From: Paracoccus marcusii
GTDB lineage: Bacteria; Pseudomonadota; Alphaproteobacteria; Rhodobacterales; Rhodobacteraceae
Length of the DNA: 64,000 nt
Assembly: GCF_028621715.1 (NCBI RefSeq)
Contig: NZ_CP117466.1
Span: 1,746,501-1,810,500 of the forward strand
Reading direction: 5' to 3'
This document shows, piece after piece, positions 25,919-34,128 of the stretch. Position 1 is the first letter of the stretch, and every line of letters starts with the position of its first letter. The translations under genes and the position numbers were made by a program. The notes beneath the pieces are model-generated. The model was not told the origin of the DNA, ran no database searches, and worked only from the letters and a program-made list of their open reading frames with translations.

Positions 25919-25944
25919 GCCCGCTAGGGATGATCCCTGCGGGC
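25919..25944 (-). terminator. Strong hairpin downstream of the 25993-26778 gene
   Basis: GCCCGC-T-AGGG and CCCT-GCGGGC pair as a ten-base-pair stem with one bulged base. It lacks a tight T-run, so it may act as a pause, processing or rho-assisted terminator. Apart from this hairpin the 25801-25992 interval holds nothing I can identify. Confidence 0.4.
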
Positions 25945-25992
25945 ACACGTCTGGATAATAGTGATTCTGTTCGCACAGAGCGCCATAAGCGG

Positions 25993-26778
25993 TCAAGAAC
26001 TTTTTCGCGGTCGCAGGCCGATCATGGCATCCAGCGTCTCACTGAGGGCCTGCAGGGCCGCCTTTGCATTGCGACCATTGTCCTGCCACGAGAACCGCAC
26101 CAGCACCTGCTTCAAAGTGAGCCCCTTGACGCACACGCCATCAATCAGATCGCGGGCCGTGAACGTCTCTGGCGCACGTTCGCCTGGCGCCAAGTCACGC
26201 TTGCGTTGTGAGGGTCGGATGCGACGCAGCACCATCACCGGCCCGATGCCAATCCTGCGGCGCATGCCTTCCAGTTCAGCTGACAGCTCTAGGCGGCGAT
26301 CCATCCAGTCTCGGGCATCGGTGCCGCCCGCGCTGGCCTGCAGGCTCGACAGCTTCATCCCGTCCGCGGCGAGCAGTTCCACAAGGTTGTGATACCGGCG
26401 GCCAACAGCTATCTGGCCGGGCGTCAATGGCGCAGGTTGATTGCGGCGCGCGGCGGCAGCAAGCATTGCATCGAACACGTCGGCCCCGCGGATGGCCTGA
26501 CGACCGCCGTAACCCCGATGGACGGCCTCGACGTCATCGGTGCCCACCGGCAGCAGCTCGATGTTCTGAACCAGCACGAAGCCGCCACGGGCCGGGGCAG
26601 GGGCAATGTCGGGGCCGCAGGCCTCAGGAATAGCCCCAGCATCTTTCACGGCCTTCAGGCGCAACGCAGCGGCACGTTCGGCCTCCTGGGCCTTCAGTCT
26701 GGCGGACAGGCCTGCGGGAAGGTGGTTTTGATCCTCGGCAAGCTTTGCGATCAACATTTTGCGTCCCTTCTCGGTCAT
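25993..26778 (-). CDS. Phage protein of unknown function, possible late regulator
   Basis: The 261-residue protein lies alone between the repeat array and the packaging genes. It is helical and charged at the N-terminus, has a middle block with GIGPVMVLRRIRPSQ and ends with a helix-turn-helix-like region (DLIDGVCVKGLTLKQVLVRF, then NAKAALQALSETLDAMIG). Position at the early-to-late boundary would suit a late-gene regulator, but this is inference only. ATG 26778. Confidence 0.6.
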   Translation of the reverse strand: MTEKGRKMLIAKLAEDQNHLPAGLSARLKAQEAERAAALRLKAVKDAGAIPEACGPDIAPAPARGGFVLVQNIELLPVGTDDVEAVHRGYGGRQAIRGADVFDAMLAAAARRNQPAPLTPGQIAVGRRYHNLVELLAADGMKLSSLQASAGGTDARDWMDRRLELSAELEGMRRRIGIGPVMVLRRIRPSQRKRDLAPGERAPETFTARDLIDGVCVKGLTLKQVLVRFSWQDNGRNAKAALQALSETLDAMIGLRPRKSS

Positions 26779-26811
26779 TTGTCTATCCGTTGTTCTTTGT
26801 CTTTAGGGATT

Positions 26812-27033
26812 GGGCTTGATGGGCTTAGTAGGAATTGAAGAGGGCTTGAGATTAGAGGGTATTTGATAGGGCCTGATCCAATGAAATCATGGGCTTGAGT
26901 GGTGAATTTGGGCCTGACGGGCTTGATGGGCTTGAAAGTTCGACCCATGCACAAGGCAAGCTTTCCCCCCGACCCCGCTTGGAAGACGCGCGCACGTGGG
27001 CGAGATTTTCAGGCCCGTCAGGCCCTCAAGCCC
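26812..27033. repeat. GGGCYTGA repeat array with inverted half
   Basis: The 434-bp gene-free interval 26779-27212 contains eight forward GGGCYTGA-like 8-mers at 26812, 26821, 26842, 26869, 26891, 26910, 26919 and 26928, several at 9-bp spacing; the one at 26821 ends AG. Three reverse copies lie at 27009, 27018 and 27026. The blocks 26910-26935 and 27009-27033 form a long inverted repeat. It lies just downstream of the primase-helicase gene, which suggests a replication origin or a protein-binding array. Reading frames through it (GLEGLTGL-type) look like repeat by-products. Confidence 0.65.
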
Positions 27034-27212
27034 AAAAACATCACCTAACCCTTTGAGCACATTGAAACCGAAGCCCCCTGACCCCGCTTTCAGTCGCGCC
27101 CAATGGCCACCGCCACTAAGCCCGTCGGGCCCAAACGCAGCGACGAGGGGCTGACATGCGCGACGGGCCCGAAGGCCCGCCTGGTCGATGATCCTGAGAG
27201 TGGGGTGCGGGG

Positions 27213-29072
27213 TCATTTGGACCATGACGTCCATCCGTTGCCCTTTTCGTTGGTTTCGGCCTCGCGCATGCGTTGGCCGAAGTCCTCGCCGAGCCTGATG
27301 CCGCGATAGCCCGTGACGCCCGACTTGCCGGGCGCGAAGGTCTTTTGGGTCTCTGGATGCCGCCAGTTGTCGGCCTTCCCCTTGAGGCGGTTGGACACGG
27401 TCCTGCCGCCCCATCGCGTCTCCCCGCGCTCCTCCATCCAGAAGTTGAAGGCCTCGATCAGCTCGCGGGCTGTCATGAAGTCGCCCTCATAGCCGGTGAC
27501 CGTGGTGGCATCGGCCAGGAAGCTCCCGACCGGGTCGCTGTCCTTGCGATAGTCCTCCGTTGCGGCCAGGACCTCGTCCGGCTCCTGGAGGCCGCCATCG
27601 AGGAAGTCGAGCAGGCCCTGCACCATCCAGTTGAAGATGCCGGCCCGCTCCTCCCACAGGATCGCGTCCAGGTCCTTCTTGGGGATCCGCTTGTGCTCGG
27701 GGATCTGGATCGGGAACTTGACCAGCATCAGACGCCGCCAGATCCCGTCGTCACCGCCGCGGATGTCGGGCAGGTGGTTGCCGCTGATCGTCAGCTTGAA
27801 ATAGGGCTGCACCACGATCATGCCGGAGAACAGATCCCGGATCATCATCGGCTCACCCCCGGTCAGCGCCTTGATCAGCGCTTCCTGCAGGCGCTCACCC
27901 TCTTCGGGCTCAGAGGTCCGGACGCTGCGGGCACCGATCAGGGGGATCATGTCGGGCTGCGAGTCCGAGCCGGACTTCTTGTTCTTGCCGGTCAGGCTCT
28001 CGATCTTCGCCGTCGCCGAATAGTCGCCCATGATGCGTGAGACGATGTCCACCAGGACCGATTTGCCGTTTGCGCCGGCCCCGTGGAAGAAGGCCAGCTT
28101 CTGAACGGGGATGCCGCTCATGGAGAGGCCGAACCAGCGCTGCAGGAACCGCCGCACGTCGATGTTCGGCTGGATCTGCAACAGGAAATCGTCGAAGCGT
28201 GGGCAGGTCGCGGTGGGGTCGTAATCCACCGGCATCAGCTTGCTCAGCATATGGGCGCGGTCGTGGGGCATCAATTTGACCGCGGGCTTCGGGCCCATGC
28301 CCAGATCGCCAGTCGGGTCGACGTAGAAGCGCAGCGTCCCCGTCAGCGTGTTCACCACCAGGTCATCCTGATCCAAATCGTCGACGGTGATCGAGCGCAT
28401 GACCGAGGCCTCGGCCGCCATGTTTGTCATCGGCCCCGAGTTGCCGGCATTCTTGGCATGGGTGATGCGGCGACCGATGGCCGTCTTATGGCCCTTGAGG
28501 GCGGTCTCGATATTGCGGAGGCGCCCGGCGATGTTGCCCAGCTCTCCAAGCAGGGCCTCGTCGGCCGCATATCCTGCGGTGCTCTCGATCTCGGCCCGGC
28601 GCTTGATCAGCTGGAACTCCTCCTCCAGCAGTTTGCGATCGCGAGGCGAGGGCAGGATGAAGTCGATCTCCTGCTCGATCAGTGCCGACATCTGCTGGGC
28701 CATGGTGCGGATTCGCGGCGACAGCCCCTTGGTGATCTCGGCATCCTTACGCCAGCGCATGCTGTCCCAGATGTGCCAGCCGACCTGCGAGACATAGTGA
28801 ACGTCCTGACCGAAATGCACCACGAAGCGCCGGGCATTCCCGATGTCGTTGAGGGGCTCGGCGGCGGCGACCGCAACGGGGTCGGGGGTCTCGCCATCGC
28901 CCTGCCCATCGCGATCGTCCGGGGGCGGAGGTGGCGGCAGATAGCCCTCCGGGTAACTATCGGCGGGGTCGCCGTCATAAGCATCCTGCGGAAGATCCAT
29001 GCCTTCAGGCAGGTCGACTTCCTCTTCCGCAGCCATGGCGGCCCGGACCTTCTCGATACCATCGTCGGTCAT
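27213..29072 (-). CDS. P4/D5-type phage primase-helicase
   Basis: The 619-residue protein carries an SF3-type helicase: Walker A FFHGAGANGKSVL (about residue 330), Walker B-like IPLIGARSVRTSE and the sensor TISGNHLPDIRGGDDGIWRR, with a D5-N type region before it and a C-terminal winged-helix-like part. The N-terminus is acidic and Pro-rich. It would unwind phage DNA at the origin, working with the primase encoded just upstream (4-bp ATGA overlap). Confidence 0.9.
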   Translation of the reverse strand: MTDDGIEKVRAAMAAEEEVDLPEGMDLPQDAYDGDPADSYPEGYLPPPPPPDDRDGQGDGETPDPVAVAAAEPLNDIGNARRFVVHFGQDVHYVSQVGWHIWDSMRWRKDAEITKGLSPRIRTMAQQMSALIEQEIDFILPSPRDRKLLEEEFQLIKRRAEIESTAGYAADEALLGELGNIAGRLRNIETALKGHKTAIGRRITHAKNAGNSGPMTNMAAEASVMRSITVDDLDQDDLVVNTLTGTLRFYVDPTGDLGMGPKPAVKLMPHDRAHMLSKLMPVDYDPTATCPRFDDFLLQIQPNIDVRRFLQRWFGLSMSGIPVQKLAFFHGAGANGKSVLVDIVSRIMGDYSATAKIESLTGKNKKSGSDSQPDMIPLIGARSVRTSEPEEGERLQEALIKALTGGEPMMIRDLFSGMIVVQPYFKLTISGNHLPDIRGGDDGIWRRLMLVKFPIQIPEHKRIPKKDLDAILWEERAGIFNWMVQGLLDFLDGGLQEPDEVLAATEDYRKDSDPVGSFLADATTVTGYEGDFMTARELIEAFNFWMEERGETRWGGRTVSNRLKGKADNWRHPETQKTFAPGKSGVTGYRGIRLGEDFGQRMREAETNEKGNGWTSWSK

Positions 29073-30220
29073 CTGTCATCCTCTCGCCGTGCGACGTCTT
29101 GTGCGCCCATCAGCAGGTCGTTCATGTCGATGCCCTCGCCCGGGTGGACGATGGCGGCGGTCAGGCCGGGACGCAGCGCCATGGCGCGGCGGAGGCCGGA
29201 AAGGAGTTTGGCGCGGGTCAGCTTGGGATCGCTGTCGCCGTCCTGGACGAAGACCAGGCGCTTGATCCAAGTGGGCGGCACGAAGGCATCGAGGTCGGCC
29301 AGATCCGGGATGCCGGCGTACTTGAGGCCGGGCCCGAGCTTGCGCGCCCCGGCCATATTGCCGAGATCGACCCCGGCCCAGTACGCGGCCTTGGCGGCAT
29401 TGGCGGCGGCAACCATTGCCGATAGCGTCGTCTCGATCCCCTCGGCCATGACCAGGCAGGTCGCATCGCGCGGGGTGAAGATCCGGATCGCGCCGCCCTT
29501 CTTGGAGCCATAGACCTTCTTCGACGGCACCAGCTCGCCCGGCTTGGCGGGGTTCATGACCACCACTTTGCCCTTTGGCTGATCAAGATCGATCCATGTC
29601 CGGTGCACGCCTGTCAGGGTGCCGTCGGGACCAAGGATGGCGGCCAACATGGCCGGACCCTCGTGGACGGTCACGAACTCGCCCCGGCGGCCATTGCCCG
29701 GCACAACAAGGCGGGCGGCGGGCTCGAAACGGAAACAGCGCGGCAGCTGTGCACCGGCGCGCGGACGGATGCCGCGGCGGGCGAGGTAGTCAACGACCAA
29801 GGTGCCATCTGCCGGGCCCGCCTGATCCCAGATCTTGCGAGCCTGGGCGATGGCATCGGTGCGTCGGCGGGCGGCGTCGGCCTCGCGCGCAAGGCGGTGC
29901 TCTTCGGCCTTGCGTTCCTGCTCGGCCAGCTGCTGCGGCGTCAGTTCCTGCCTGGGCCCGACGAGCCAGTCCAGCGCCGCCTTGAAGTCGAGGCCCAGCA
30001 CCAGCTGCACCAGGGCGATCTGGTCGCCCTTGGCATCGCATCTGCGACAGAAGATCACGTCCTTGCGCGGATTGATCGAGAAGCGGTCCTTGCCGCCGCA
30101 GCCGGGGCAGGGACCAACCAGTTCGCCACCGGTCCGCAATAGATTGGTGATCGCAAGCCGATCGACCAGATCCAGCATGGGCGTCTGCTTCGCAATGGCA
30201 ATTCGGGGATCATCAGACAC
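29069..30220 (-). CDS. CHC2 zinc-finger / Toprim phage primase
   Basis: The 383-residue product has a zinc-binding primase head ([12 protein letters not shown], then [10 protein letters not shown]), a helical Arg/Glu-rich middle and a Toprim domain with [13 protein letters not shown] and [10 protein letters not shown]. It primes replication with the SF3 helicase downstream. The start is taken as GTG 30220, overlapping the upstream stop by 8 bp with AGAGG upstream; ATG 30178 is an alternative. Confidence 0.87.
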   Translation of the reverse strand: MSDDPRIAIAKQTPMLDLVDRLAITNLLRTGGELVGPCPGCGGKDRFSINPRKDVIFCRRCDAKGDQIALVQLVLGLDFKAALDWLVGPRQELTPQQLAEQERKAEEHRLAREADAARRRTDAIAQARKIWDQAGPADGTLVVDYLARRGIRPRAGAQLPRCFRFEPAARLVVPGNGRRGEFVTVHEGPAMLAAILGPDGTLTGVHRTWIDLDQPKGKVVVMNPAKPGELVPSKKVYGSKKGGAIRIFTPRDATCLVMAEGIETTLSAMVAAANAAKAAYWAGVDLGNMAGARKLGPGLKYAGIPDLADLDAFVPPTWIKRLVFVQDGDSDPKLTRAKLLSGLRRAMALRPGLTAAIVHPGEGIDMNDLLMGAQDVARREDDR

Positions 30221-31133
30221 GAGCAGCGGCCTCTTGTTCGGCCAGCCAACGTAGGGTGCGTAGCAAATCCGCCTGACCATCGGTAGTCATGCGTCCATGC
30301 TTGTCTGTGATCTGCCGGCACATCATTGCGCGCCATCGATTGGCGATGAACTTGTCGGAACAGCCAAGCTGATCACTGATTTCAGAGACCTGACGACGGG
30401 CAATCAAGCCCTCGGCAAGGAACAGGTCATCAACCCACGAAAAGTCGCGTGGCGTTCCGAGCAAGTGAGCGAGGATCTGGATTCGGTTGCCCGACATGCC
30501 GCCTTTGACGGCTGCGACAAGCAGGTCCTGCGCAGAGCTGTTAGATATCGGCTTCGCCGCCGGGGCGGGCTTCGCCTTCGACGCAGCTGAAGGTTTAGCT
30601 TTCGGCGACTTCACAGGCGTAGGCTCCGCCACCGGCTCGGGCGTAGGCTCCGCCACCGGCTCGGGCGTAGGCTCCGCCACCGGCTCGGGCGTAGGCTCCG
30701 CCACCGGCTCGGGCGTAGGCTCCGCCACCGGCTCGGGCGTAGGCTCCGCCACCGGCTCGGGCGTAGGCTCCGCCACCGGCTCGGGCGTAGGCTCCGCCAC
30801 CGGCTCGGGCGTAGGCTCCGCCACCGGCTCGGGCGTAGGCTCCGCCACCGGCTCGGGCGTAGGCTCCGCCACCGGCTCGGGCGTAGGCTCCGCCACCGGC
30901 TCGGGCGTAGGCTCCGCCACCGGCTCGGGCGTGGGCTCCGCCACCGGCTCGGGCGTGGGCTCCGCCACCGGCTCGGGCGCGGGCTCCGCCACCGGCTCGG
31001 GCGTGGGTTCGACCTCTGTCATTGTGGCAACGAACCCCACCAGCGCATCAAACGCAGCGGGCTTGATGTTGGCGGGGAGTGTGATCTGAAACTGCAGCAG
31101 GATCAGGGGCACCGATTTGGCGTCGATCGTCAT
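30213..31133 (-). CDS. Phage protein with 16-copy PEPVAEPT repeat and C-terminal DNA-binding-like domain
   Basis: From ATG 31133 the 306-residue protein has a folded N-terminus of about 36 residues, then a perfect eight-residue repeat (PEPVAEPT type), a Lys/Ala/Pro segment and a C-terminal domain of about 100 residues with helix-turn-helix-like elements ([20 protein letters not shown]). The repeat should form a stiff acidic extended rod between two domains. It is coupled by ATGA to the gene upstream and lies directly before the primase, so a replication or regulatory role is plausible but unproven. Confidence 0.75.
   Translation of the reverse strand: MTIDAKSVPLILLQFQITLPANIKPAAFDALVGFVATMTEVEPTPEPVAEPAPEPVAEPTPEPVAEPTPEPVAEPTPEPVAEPTPEPVAEPTPEPVAEPTPEPVAEPTPEPVAEPTPEPVAEPTPEPVAEPTPEPVAEPTPEPVAEPTPEPVAEPTPEPVAEPTPEPVAEPTPVKSPKAKPSAASKAKPAPAAKPISNSSAQDLLVAAVKGGMSGNRIQILAHLLGTPRDFSWVDDLFLAEGLIARRQVSEISDQLGCSDKFIANRWRAMMCRQITDKHGRMTTDGQADLLRTLRWLAEQEAAARV
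30622..31005 (-). repeat. 24-bp tandem repeat, 16 copies
   Basis: The unit reads GGCTCCGCCACCGGCTCG plus GGCGTA on the plus strand and fills exactly 384 bp in phase. Most copies are identical; the copies nearest the gene's 5' end carry GTGGG or GCGGG variants. It is a minisatellite within a reading frame, likely to change length by slippage. Confidence 0.97.
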
Positions 31134-31420
31134 TTCACACCCCGCGCAGCATCCCAGTGCGCGCCAAGCGCCCACCGGTCGAAATCGTTCATGGTGGCGG
31201 CGATCAGGTGGACAGTGCCGCGGTGGATCTCCGGCGTCCGGCCGACCTGTCCGGCCGCACGGATCAGCGGCATCATCGCACCGTCAGACGTGGCCCGCTC
31301 GGCACACCTGGCGACGATGTCGGCCAGCATCGCATGCTCGCCCGCATCGGGGGTCAGCGGCGGGCGCGACAGCACGGCCAAGCCGTGGATCAGCGCACGA
31401 TCGAACTGCGTCAGCTTCAT
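31130..31420 (-). CDS. Small early phage protein, unknown
   Basis: The 96-residue protein ([17 protein letters not shown]) is helical with [17 protein letters not shown] and [19 protein letters not shown] blocks. It is coupled by ATGA to the repeat protein and starts 3 bp after the upstream gene. The operon arrangement supports a real gene; no family was recognised. Confidence 0.65.
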   Translation of the reverse strand: MKLTQFDRALIHGLAVLSRPPLTPDAGEHAMLADIVARCAERATSDGAMMPLIRAAGQVGRTPEIHRGTVHLIAATMNDFDRWALGAHWDAARGVK

Positions 31421-31423
31421 GAA

Positions 31424-31714
31424 TCAACCCTCGATATCGGCGCGCGAGACAGACGCGGGCCAGGTTGCGCGCCGGACAGCATCAAACAGCACGTCACCCG
31501 CTTGCTGCAGGGCGGACGGGTCGCGCTTGGCGCAGGGAAAGCGGTCGGCGAAATCGGTCAGCGCGACGCGCAGTGGATCCTCGACCCCAAAGCTTTTGTT
31601 CACCGCGATCACGGCGAGACGCAGGGAGGTCACGTCTGGCGTGGCCAGCTTGGCGCGCATGGCGACGCCAAGGGTGATCTGCATCGCGGCAATCCTGTGA
31701 TCGGTGGTGGGCAT
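31424..31714 (-). CDS. Small early phage protein, unknown
   Basis: ATG 31714 has GGAGG at good spacing and encodes 96 residues (MPTTDHRIAAMQITLGVAMR). The protein is helical and resembles the neighbour at 31130 in size and composition (short Ala/Arg-rich helices, DFADRFPCAKRD). Function not recognised. Confidence 0.65.
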   Translation of the reverse strand: MPTTDHRIAAMQITLGVAMRAKLATPDVTSLRLAVIAVNKSFGVEDPLRVALTDFADRFPCAKRDPSALQQAGDVLFDAVRRATWPASVSRADIEG

Positions 31715-31827
31715 CGCAGCCTCCGGCTCTGGGATGAACCGGGGCGCCCGCAGGGAGGAGGAGTGGCGGGCGCCCCGGAAGCCGCGCATGAGGGACCGCG
31801 CGGATGGGGATGAAAAGGACGCGGCGG

Positions 31828-32061
31828 TCAGGCCGCCGCGCCAGGTGCCGGATCCGGACAGGCGGATGCGGAGTAATGGTGCCCTGCCGCCTTCTGGCAG
31901 CTCTCGGCCGGGCCAGCCGCAGGTTCCACAATCCCGGTCGTTCCCACATTCACCCGAAGGCGGCCGGAATTGTGGCTTGGGCGGGGGGTCTCACCCCTGG
32001 ACGGGCCGTGCTTCCTGCCCATCTCTCCCGCCTTCGGGTGTCCTGTGAACCCGATCTGCAT
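31828..32061 (-). CDS. Possible small phage protein
   Basis: ATG 32061 lies one base after the upstream stop (TGACATG) and gives 77 residues rich in Gly, Pro and His (MQIGFTGHPKAGEMGRKHG). Coupling supports expression, but the sequence looks weakly folded. The 113 bp between it and the next gene contain only that gene's Shine-Dalgarno. Confidence 0.45.
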   Translation of the reverse strand: MQIGFTGHPKAGEMGRKHGPSRGETPRPSHNSGRLRVNVGTTGIVEPAAGPAESCQKAAGHHYSASACPDPAPGAAA

Positions 32062-32062
32062 G

Positions 32063-32395
32063 TCAGCCCGCCATGATCTCGGCATAGCGGGGCAGGGTCC
32101 GCGTCGCGTGATCGACGTGGTGCCCGTAGGGGGCATTCAAGGCGTCGAACCAGTTGCATGCGGTCTGAAAGGTGACACCGAAATGGACGGCGCAGGCCTC
32201 GCGGCTGGAGAAGCTGGCGATCATCAGGAGCGACCAGTTGCGGCCAAAGACCGCACGGTCGGCACCATGATGAACGTGGGCACGACGCGCCGCCTGGTGC
32301 CCACGCCCGCGCCCCTCAAGGAGGTTGGACTGGGACATTTGACGGTGCGACGCATCAGGCTGCGTCCGACGAAGCATCGGGTTGGGACAGGTCAT
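32063..32395 (-). CDS. Putative DNA-binding phage protein
   Basis: From ATG 32395 the product is 110 residues. The C-terminal half contains a plausible helix-turn-helix (SREACAVHFGVTFQTACNWF) followed by a conserved-looking HHVDHATRTLPRYAEI stretch. It is the second gene of the leftward early operon and overlaps the Cro-like gene by 41 bp, so it may be a CII-like or replication regulator. Upstream ATGs in frame are less likely. Confidence 0.6.
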   Translation of the reverse strand: MTCPNPMLRRTQPDASHRQMSQSNLLEGRGRGHQAARRAHVHHGADRAVFGRNWSLLMIASFSSREACAVHFGVTFQTACNWFDALNAPYGHHVDHATRTLPRYAEIMAG

Positions 32396-32642
32396 GAGAG
32401 TTCTCTTGGTTGGAGGAGGGGGAGGTTCGACACGGATCGGAATGGTCCGCGCCGGAAGAGTCCCAAGATTGAACTGGAACACGGCCGCCAGTGACACGTG
32501 CAATGGCGAACGCTAGATCCAGACTTGGGCGAGCTACCCCTCGCACAAGCTTGCTGATCGTAGCTTGCGTCACCCCTACGGATGCCGCGAAGTCATCTTG
32601 CCGAATTCCGGCCTCAGCGAGATATGTGAGAAGTGTGCTCAT
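32355..32642 (-). CDS. Cro-like HTH regulator
   Basis: The 95-residue protein (ATG 32642) has an XRE-type helix-turn-helix at about residues 14-35 (QDDFAASVGVTQATISKLV) followed by an acidic Ser/Pro-rich tail. It is the first leftward gene and is divergent from the CI-like gene, the Cro position of a lambdoid switch. The promoter-operator segment between them carries AGGAATATT half-sites. The ATG lies only 7 bases after a possible -10, so the transcript may be leaderless. Confidence 0.8.
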   Translation of the reverse strand: MSTLLTYLAEAGIRQDDFAASVGVTQATISKLVRGVARPSLDLAFAIARVTGGRVPVQSWDSSGADHSDPCRTSPSSNQENSHDLSQPDASSDAA

Positions 32643-32649
32643 GCGCCAC

Positions 32650-32735
32650 TTATCACTGACAGGAATATTATCGTCAAGAATAAATATTCCTGAGACGCGT
32701 TTGCCGCCATCACTCAAGCGTATGACAATGTCGAC
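32650..32735. promoter_or_regulatory. Divergent immunity promoters and operator half-sites
   Basis: Half-sites CAGGAATATT (32660-32669) and AATATTCCTG (32683-32692) are inverted around the leftward -35 TTGACG (minus strand, 32672-32677), with a weak -10 TGATAA at 32650-32655. Rightward, TTGCCG (32701-32706) and GACAAT (32724-32729) are 17 bp apart and end 6 bp before the repressor ATG, as in a leaderless message. Repressor bound to the half-sites would block the leftward promoter. Confidence 0.6.
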
Positions 32736-33032
32736 ATGAACCTGAAGAGCATGCGTCTCAGCCGCGGACTGAGCCAAAAAGAGCTGGCTGACATGGCCGG
32801 CGTCCAGCAAGCCACGATCTCAAAGGTCGAGGCGGGTTACGACGGCGTGACCTTGCGGGTACTGCGGTCGTTAGCCTCTGCGCTGGATGTCGAGGTGTAT
32901 GACCTTCTAGCTGATGACCGCGCTACTGCTGAGCGTGAGCTTGTTAAGGCTTTCCGCGGTCTTTCTGCTGATCGGCAGAAAGGTTGGTTGGAGCTTGCAG
33001 CCGCGCTTGTTCAGCCTGGCCCTCAGCCATAG
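32736..33032 (+). CDS. CI-like XRE-family repressor
   Basis: The 98-residue protein has a canonical XRE helix-turn-helix (residues 2-35: LKSMRLSRGLSQKELADMAG, then VQQATISKVEAGYD) and a helical C-terminal half (LASALDVEVYDLL, AFRGLSADRQKGWLELAAAL). It lacks a LexA-like self-cleavage domain. No Shine-Dalgarno precedes the ATG, which fits a leaderless start. It is the first rightward gene and probably maintains lysogeny. Confidence 0.8.
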   Translation: MNLKSMRLSRGLSQKELADMAGVQQATISKVEAGYDGVTLRVLRSLASALDVEVYDLLADDRATAERELVKAFRGLSADRQKGWLELAAALVQPGPQP

Positions 33033-33137
33033 CCAAGAAGGATCGAAATTCTTCGTCGTTCATCTGGCGAAGTAATGCTGCGAATCGATCCTCTGGTTTC
33101 ACTCATACCCCCTAGAACATAATGAGAACATCATGCA

Positions 33138-33157
33138 GCACCGCAACCGTGCGGTGC
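33138..33157. promoter_or_regulatory. Perfect 8-bp inverted repeat between repressor and early genes
   Basis: GCACCGCA and TGCGGTGC flank a 4-nt spacer. GGTGCA recurs downstream around 33165 and 33200. There is no T-run, so it may be a protein-binding site or RNA hairpin rather than a terminator. The rest of the 33033-33217 interval holds no gene I can support. Confidence 0.4.
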
Positions 33158-33217
33158 AAGTGCATGAGGTGCAATTGCCTGAAACGATCCTAACCAAGCG
33201 GTGCATAAATTCCCAAC

Positions 33218-33260
33218 AGGAATTTTAAGGATTGACAGGAATATTCCTGACATTCATTTT
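33218..33260 (+). promoter_or_regulatory. Rightward early promoter with perfect palindromic operator
   Basis: The 14-bp palindrome CAGGAATATTCCTG (33236-33249) lies inside the spacer of a promoter with a consensus -35 TTGACA (33232-33237) and a weak -10 near 33255-33260 at 17-bp spacing. A half-site CAGGAATT lies at 33218. The same AGGAATATT core occurs in the immunity region, so one regulator probably controls both. Confidence 0.7.
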
Positions 33261-33293
33261 CAGTCCCATCGAAACTCGATGGAGACCTTGGCC

Positions 33294-33500
33294 ATGCGCC
33301 CCGTCCACAGCAATACCGTTTCCCTGCCCGTGACGCCCGCTGCTGTCGCTGACGCGATGGCGGTGCTGTCGACTCCTGACCTCGCGTCGCGTCTGCCAGA
33401 GAGCATCCGCCGCATGGCGTGGAACGTGGCCATGAGCAGCATGGGTTTCCGCGTCACGCAGCGACGCCAGGCAGCCAACGTTCATCGGGGGCCGCAATGA
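33294..33500 (+). CDS. Small early phage protein, unknown
   Basis: ATG 33294 is preceded by GGAG and encodes 68 residues (MRPVHSNTVSLPVTPAAVAD) with a short helical middle and a basic end. It is the first gene of the rightward early operon. An inverted repeat (33266-33282) covers part of its Shine-Dalgarno. No family recognised. Confidence 0.6.
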   Translation: MRPVHSNTVSLPVTPAAVADAMAVLSTPDLASRLPESIRRMAWNVAMSSMGFRVTQRRQAANVHRGPQ

Positions 33501-33844
33501 CCACCGATCAAAAACCGCTCAGCTTGGCCGATGCCGAGATGATCAGGCGGACGCGGCACTTGGGCTGGGACAGCGGCACCTGTGCCGAAGCGCAGGACCT
33601 GCGCCTTGCGGCCATGCGCGAGGGACTTTCGCCACAAGCTTTTGACCAGGACGCCCCGGAATACCGCGCCGCGATCCGACGCGCCCACCTTGTGGGCGTC
33701 GCGGCCGGGCTCGTGCTGGCCTTCGTCTGCCTCGTCATCGGCATCGCTCTCTACGACGCCATCAACACCAATTGGCCGGTGGCCTGCGACGGCACTGCCG
33801 CGCTGCCCAGCTGCGCGGCCCGCATCCTTGGAGCCCTGACATGA
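33497..33844 (+). CDS. Small membrane protein of early operon
   Basis: The 115-residue protein has a soluble helical N-terminal part (SLADAEMIRRTRHLGW, then EYRAAIRRAHLVG) and one membrane segment at about residues 67-90 (GVAAGLVLAFVCLVIGIALY), followed by a short tail with two Cys. ATGA coupling with the previous gene. A role in exclusion or host takeover is possible but unproven. Confidence 0.6.
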   Translation: MTTDQKPLSLADAEMIRRTRHLGWDSGTCAEAQDLRLAAMREGLSPQAFDQDAPEYRAAIRRAHLVGVAAGLVLAFVCLVIGIALYDAINTNWPVACDGTAALPSCAARILGALT

Positions 33845-34128
33845 CCCGCTTCACGCAAGAAATGCGCGACGAGATCACCAGCGCCATGCTGGGTATCGTC
33901 GAACGCTTCGATGTCGACCCGATCGACATGCCGCCGCTGGCCCATGCTGCCGCCGCTGAGTGTTTCCGCATCGTCGAGGCGCTGGACCGAGGCAGGGCGG
34001 TCATCACCGGCAAGCTGCCGCCGAACTGGGAGGCTATCAGCCAGGCGATCACCGTTGTTGGCAGCGACGATGCCCACCAGTGGGACAAGGCTCGGCGCAT
34101 GGCACTGCCCGAAGGGGCGCGGCTATGA
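33841..34128 (+). CDS. Small early phage protein, unknown
   Basis: The 95-residue product (MTRFTQEMRDEITSAMLGIV) is helical and acidic at the N-terminus, with AAAECFRIVEALDRGRAVI and a C-terminal Lys/Arg tail. It is linked to both neighbours by ATGA overlaps. No function recognised. Confidence 0.6.
   Translation: MTRFTQEMRDEITSAMLGIVERFDVDPIDMPPLAHAAAAECFRIVEALDRGRAVITGKLPPNWEAISQAITVVGSDDAHQWDKARRMALPEGARL

Noticed and set aside
25802..25996. 64-codon minus-strand frame starting at TTG
   Set aside because: No Shine-Dalgarno, crosses a strong hairpin and has no folded-looking sequence.
26887..27414. Frame through the GGGCYTGA array encoding GLEGLTGL-type repeats
   Set aside because: It overlaps the primase-helicase gene end and its repeats follow directly from the DNA 8-mers; more likely a by-product of the array than a gene.
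30622..31005. Regular repeats resembling a CRISPR array
   Set aside because: Units are contiguous 24-mers without spacers and lie in frame inside a protein gene; no cas genes are present.
30487..31089. Plus-strand GSGVGSAT repeat protein
   Set aside because: Antisense translation of the PEPVAEPT repeat; the minus-strand frame has start coupling and flanking domains.
31715..31827. Additional small gene between 31714 and 31828
   Set aside because: Only the ribosome site of the 31424 gene is seen; no separate frame with a start signal.
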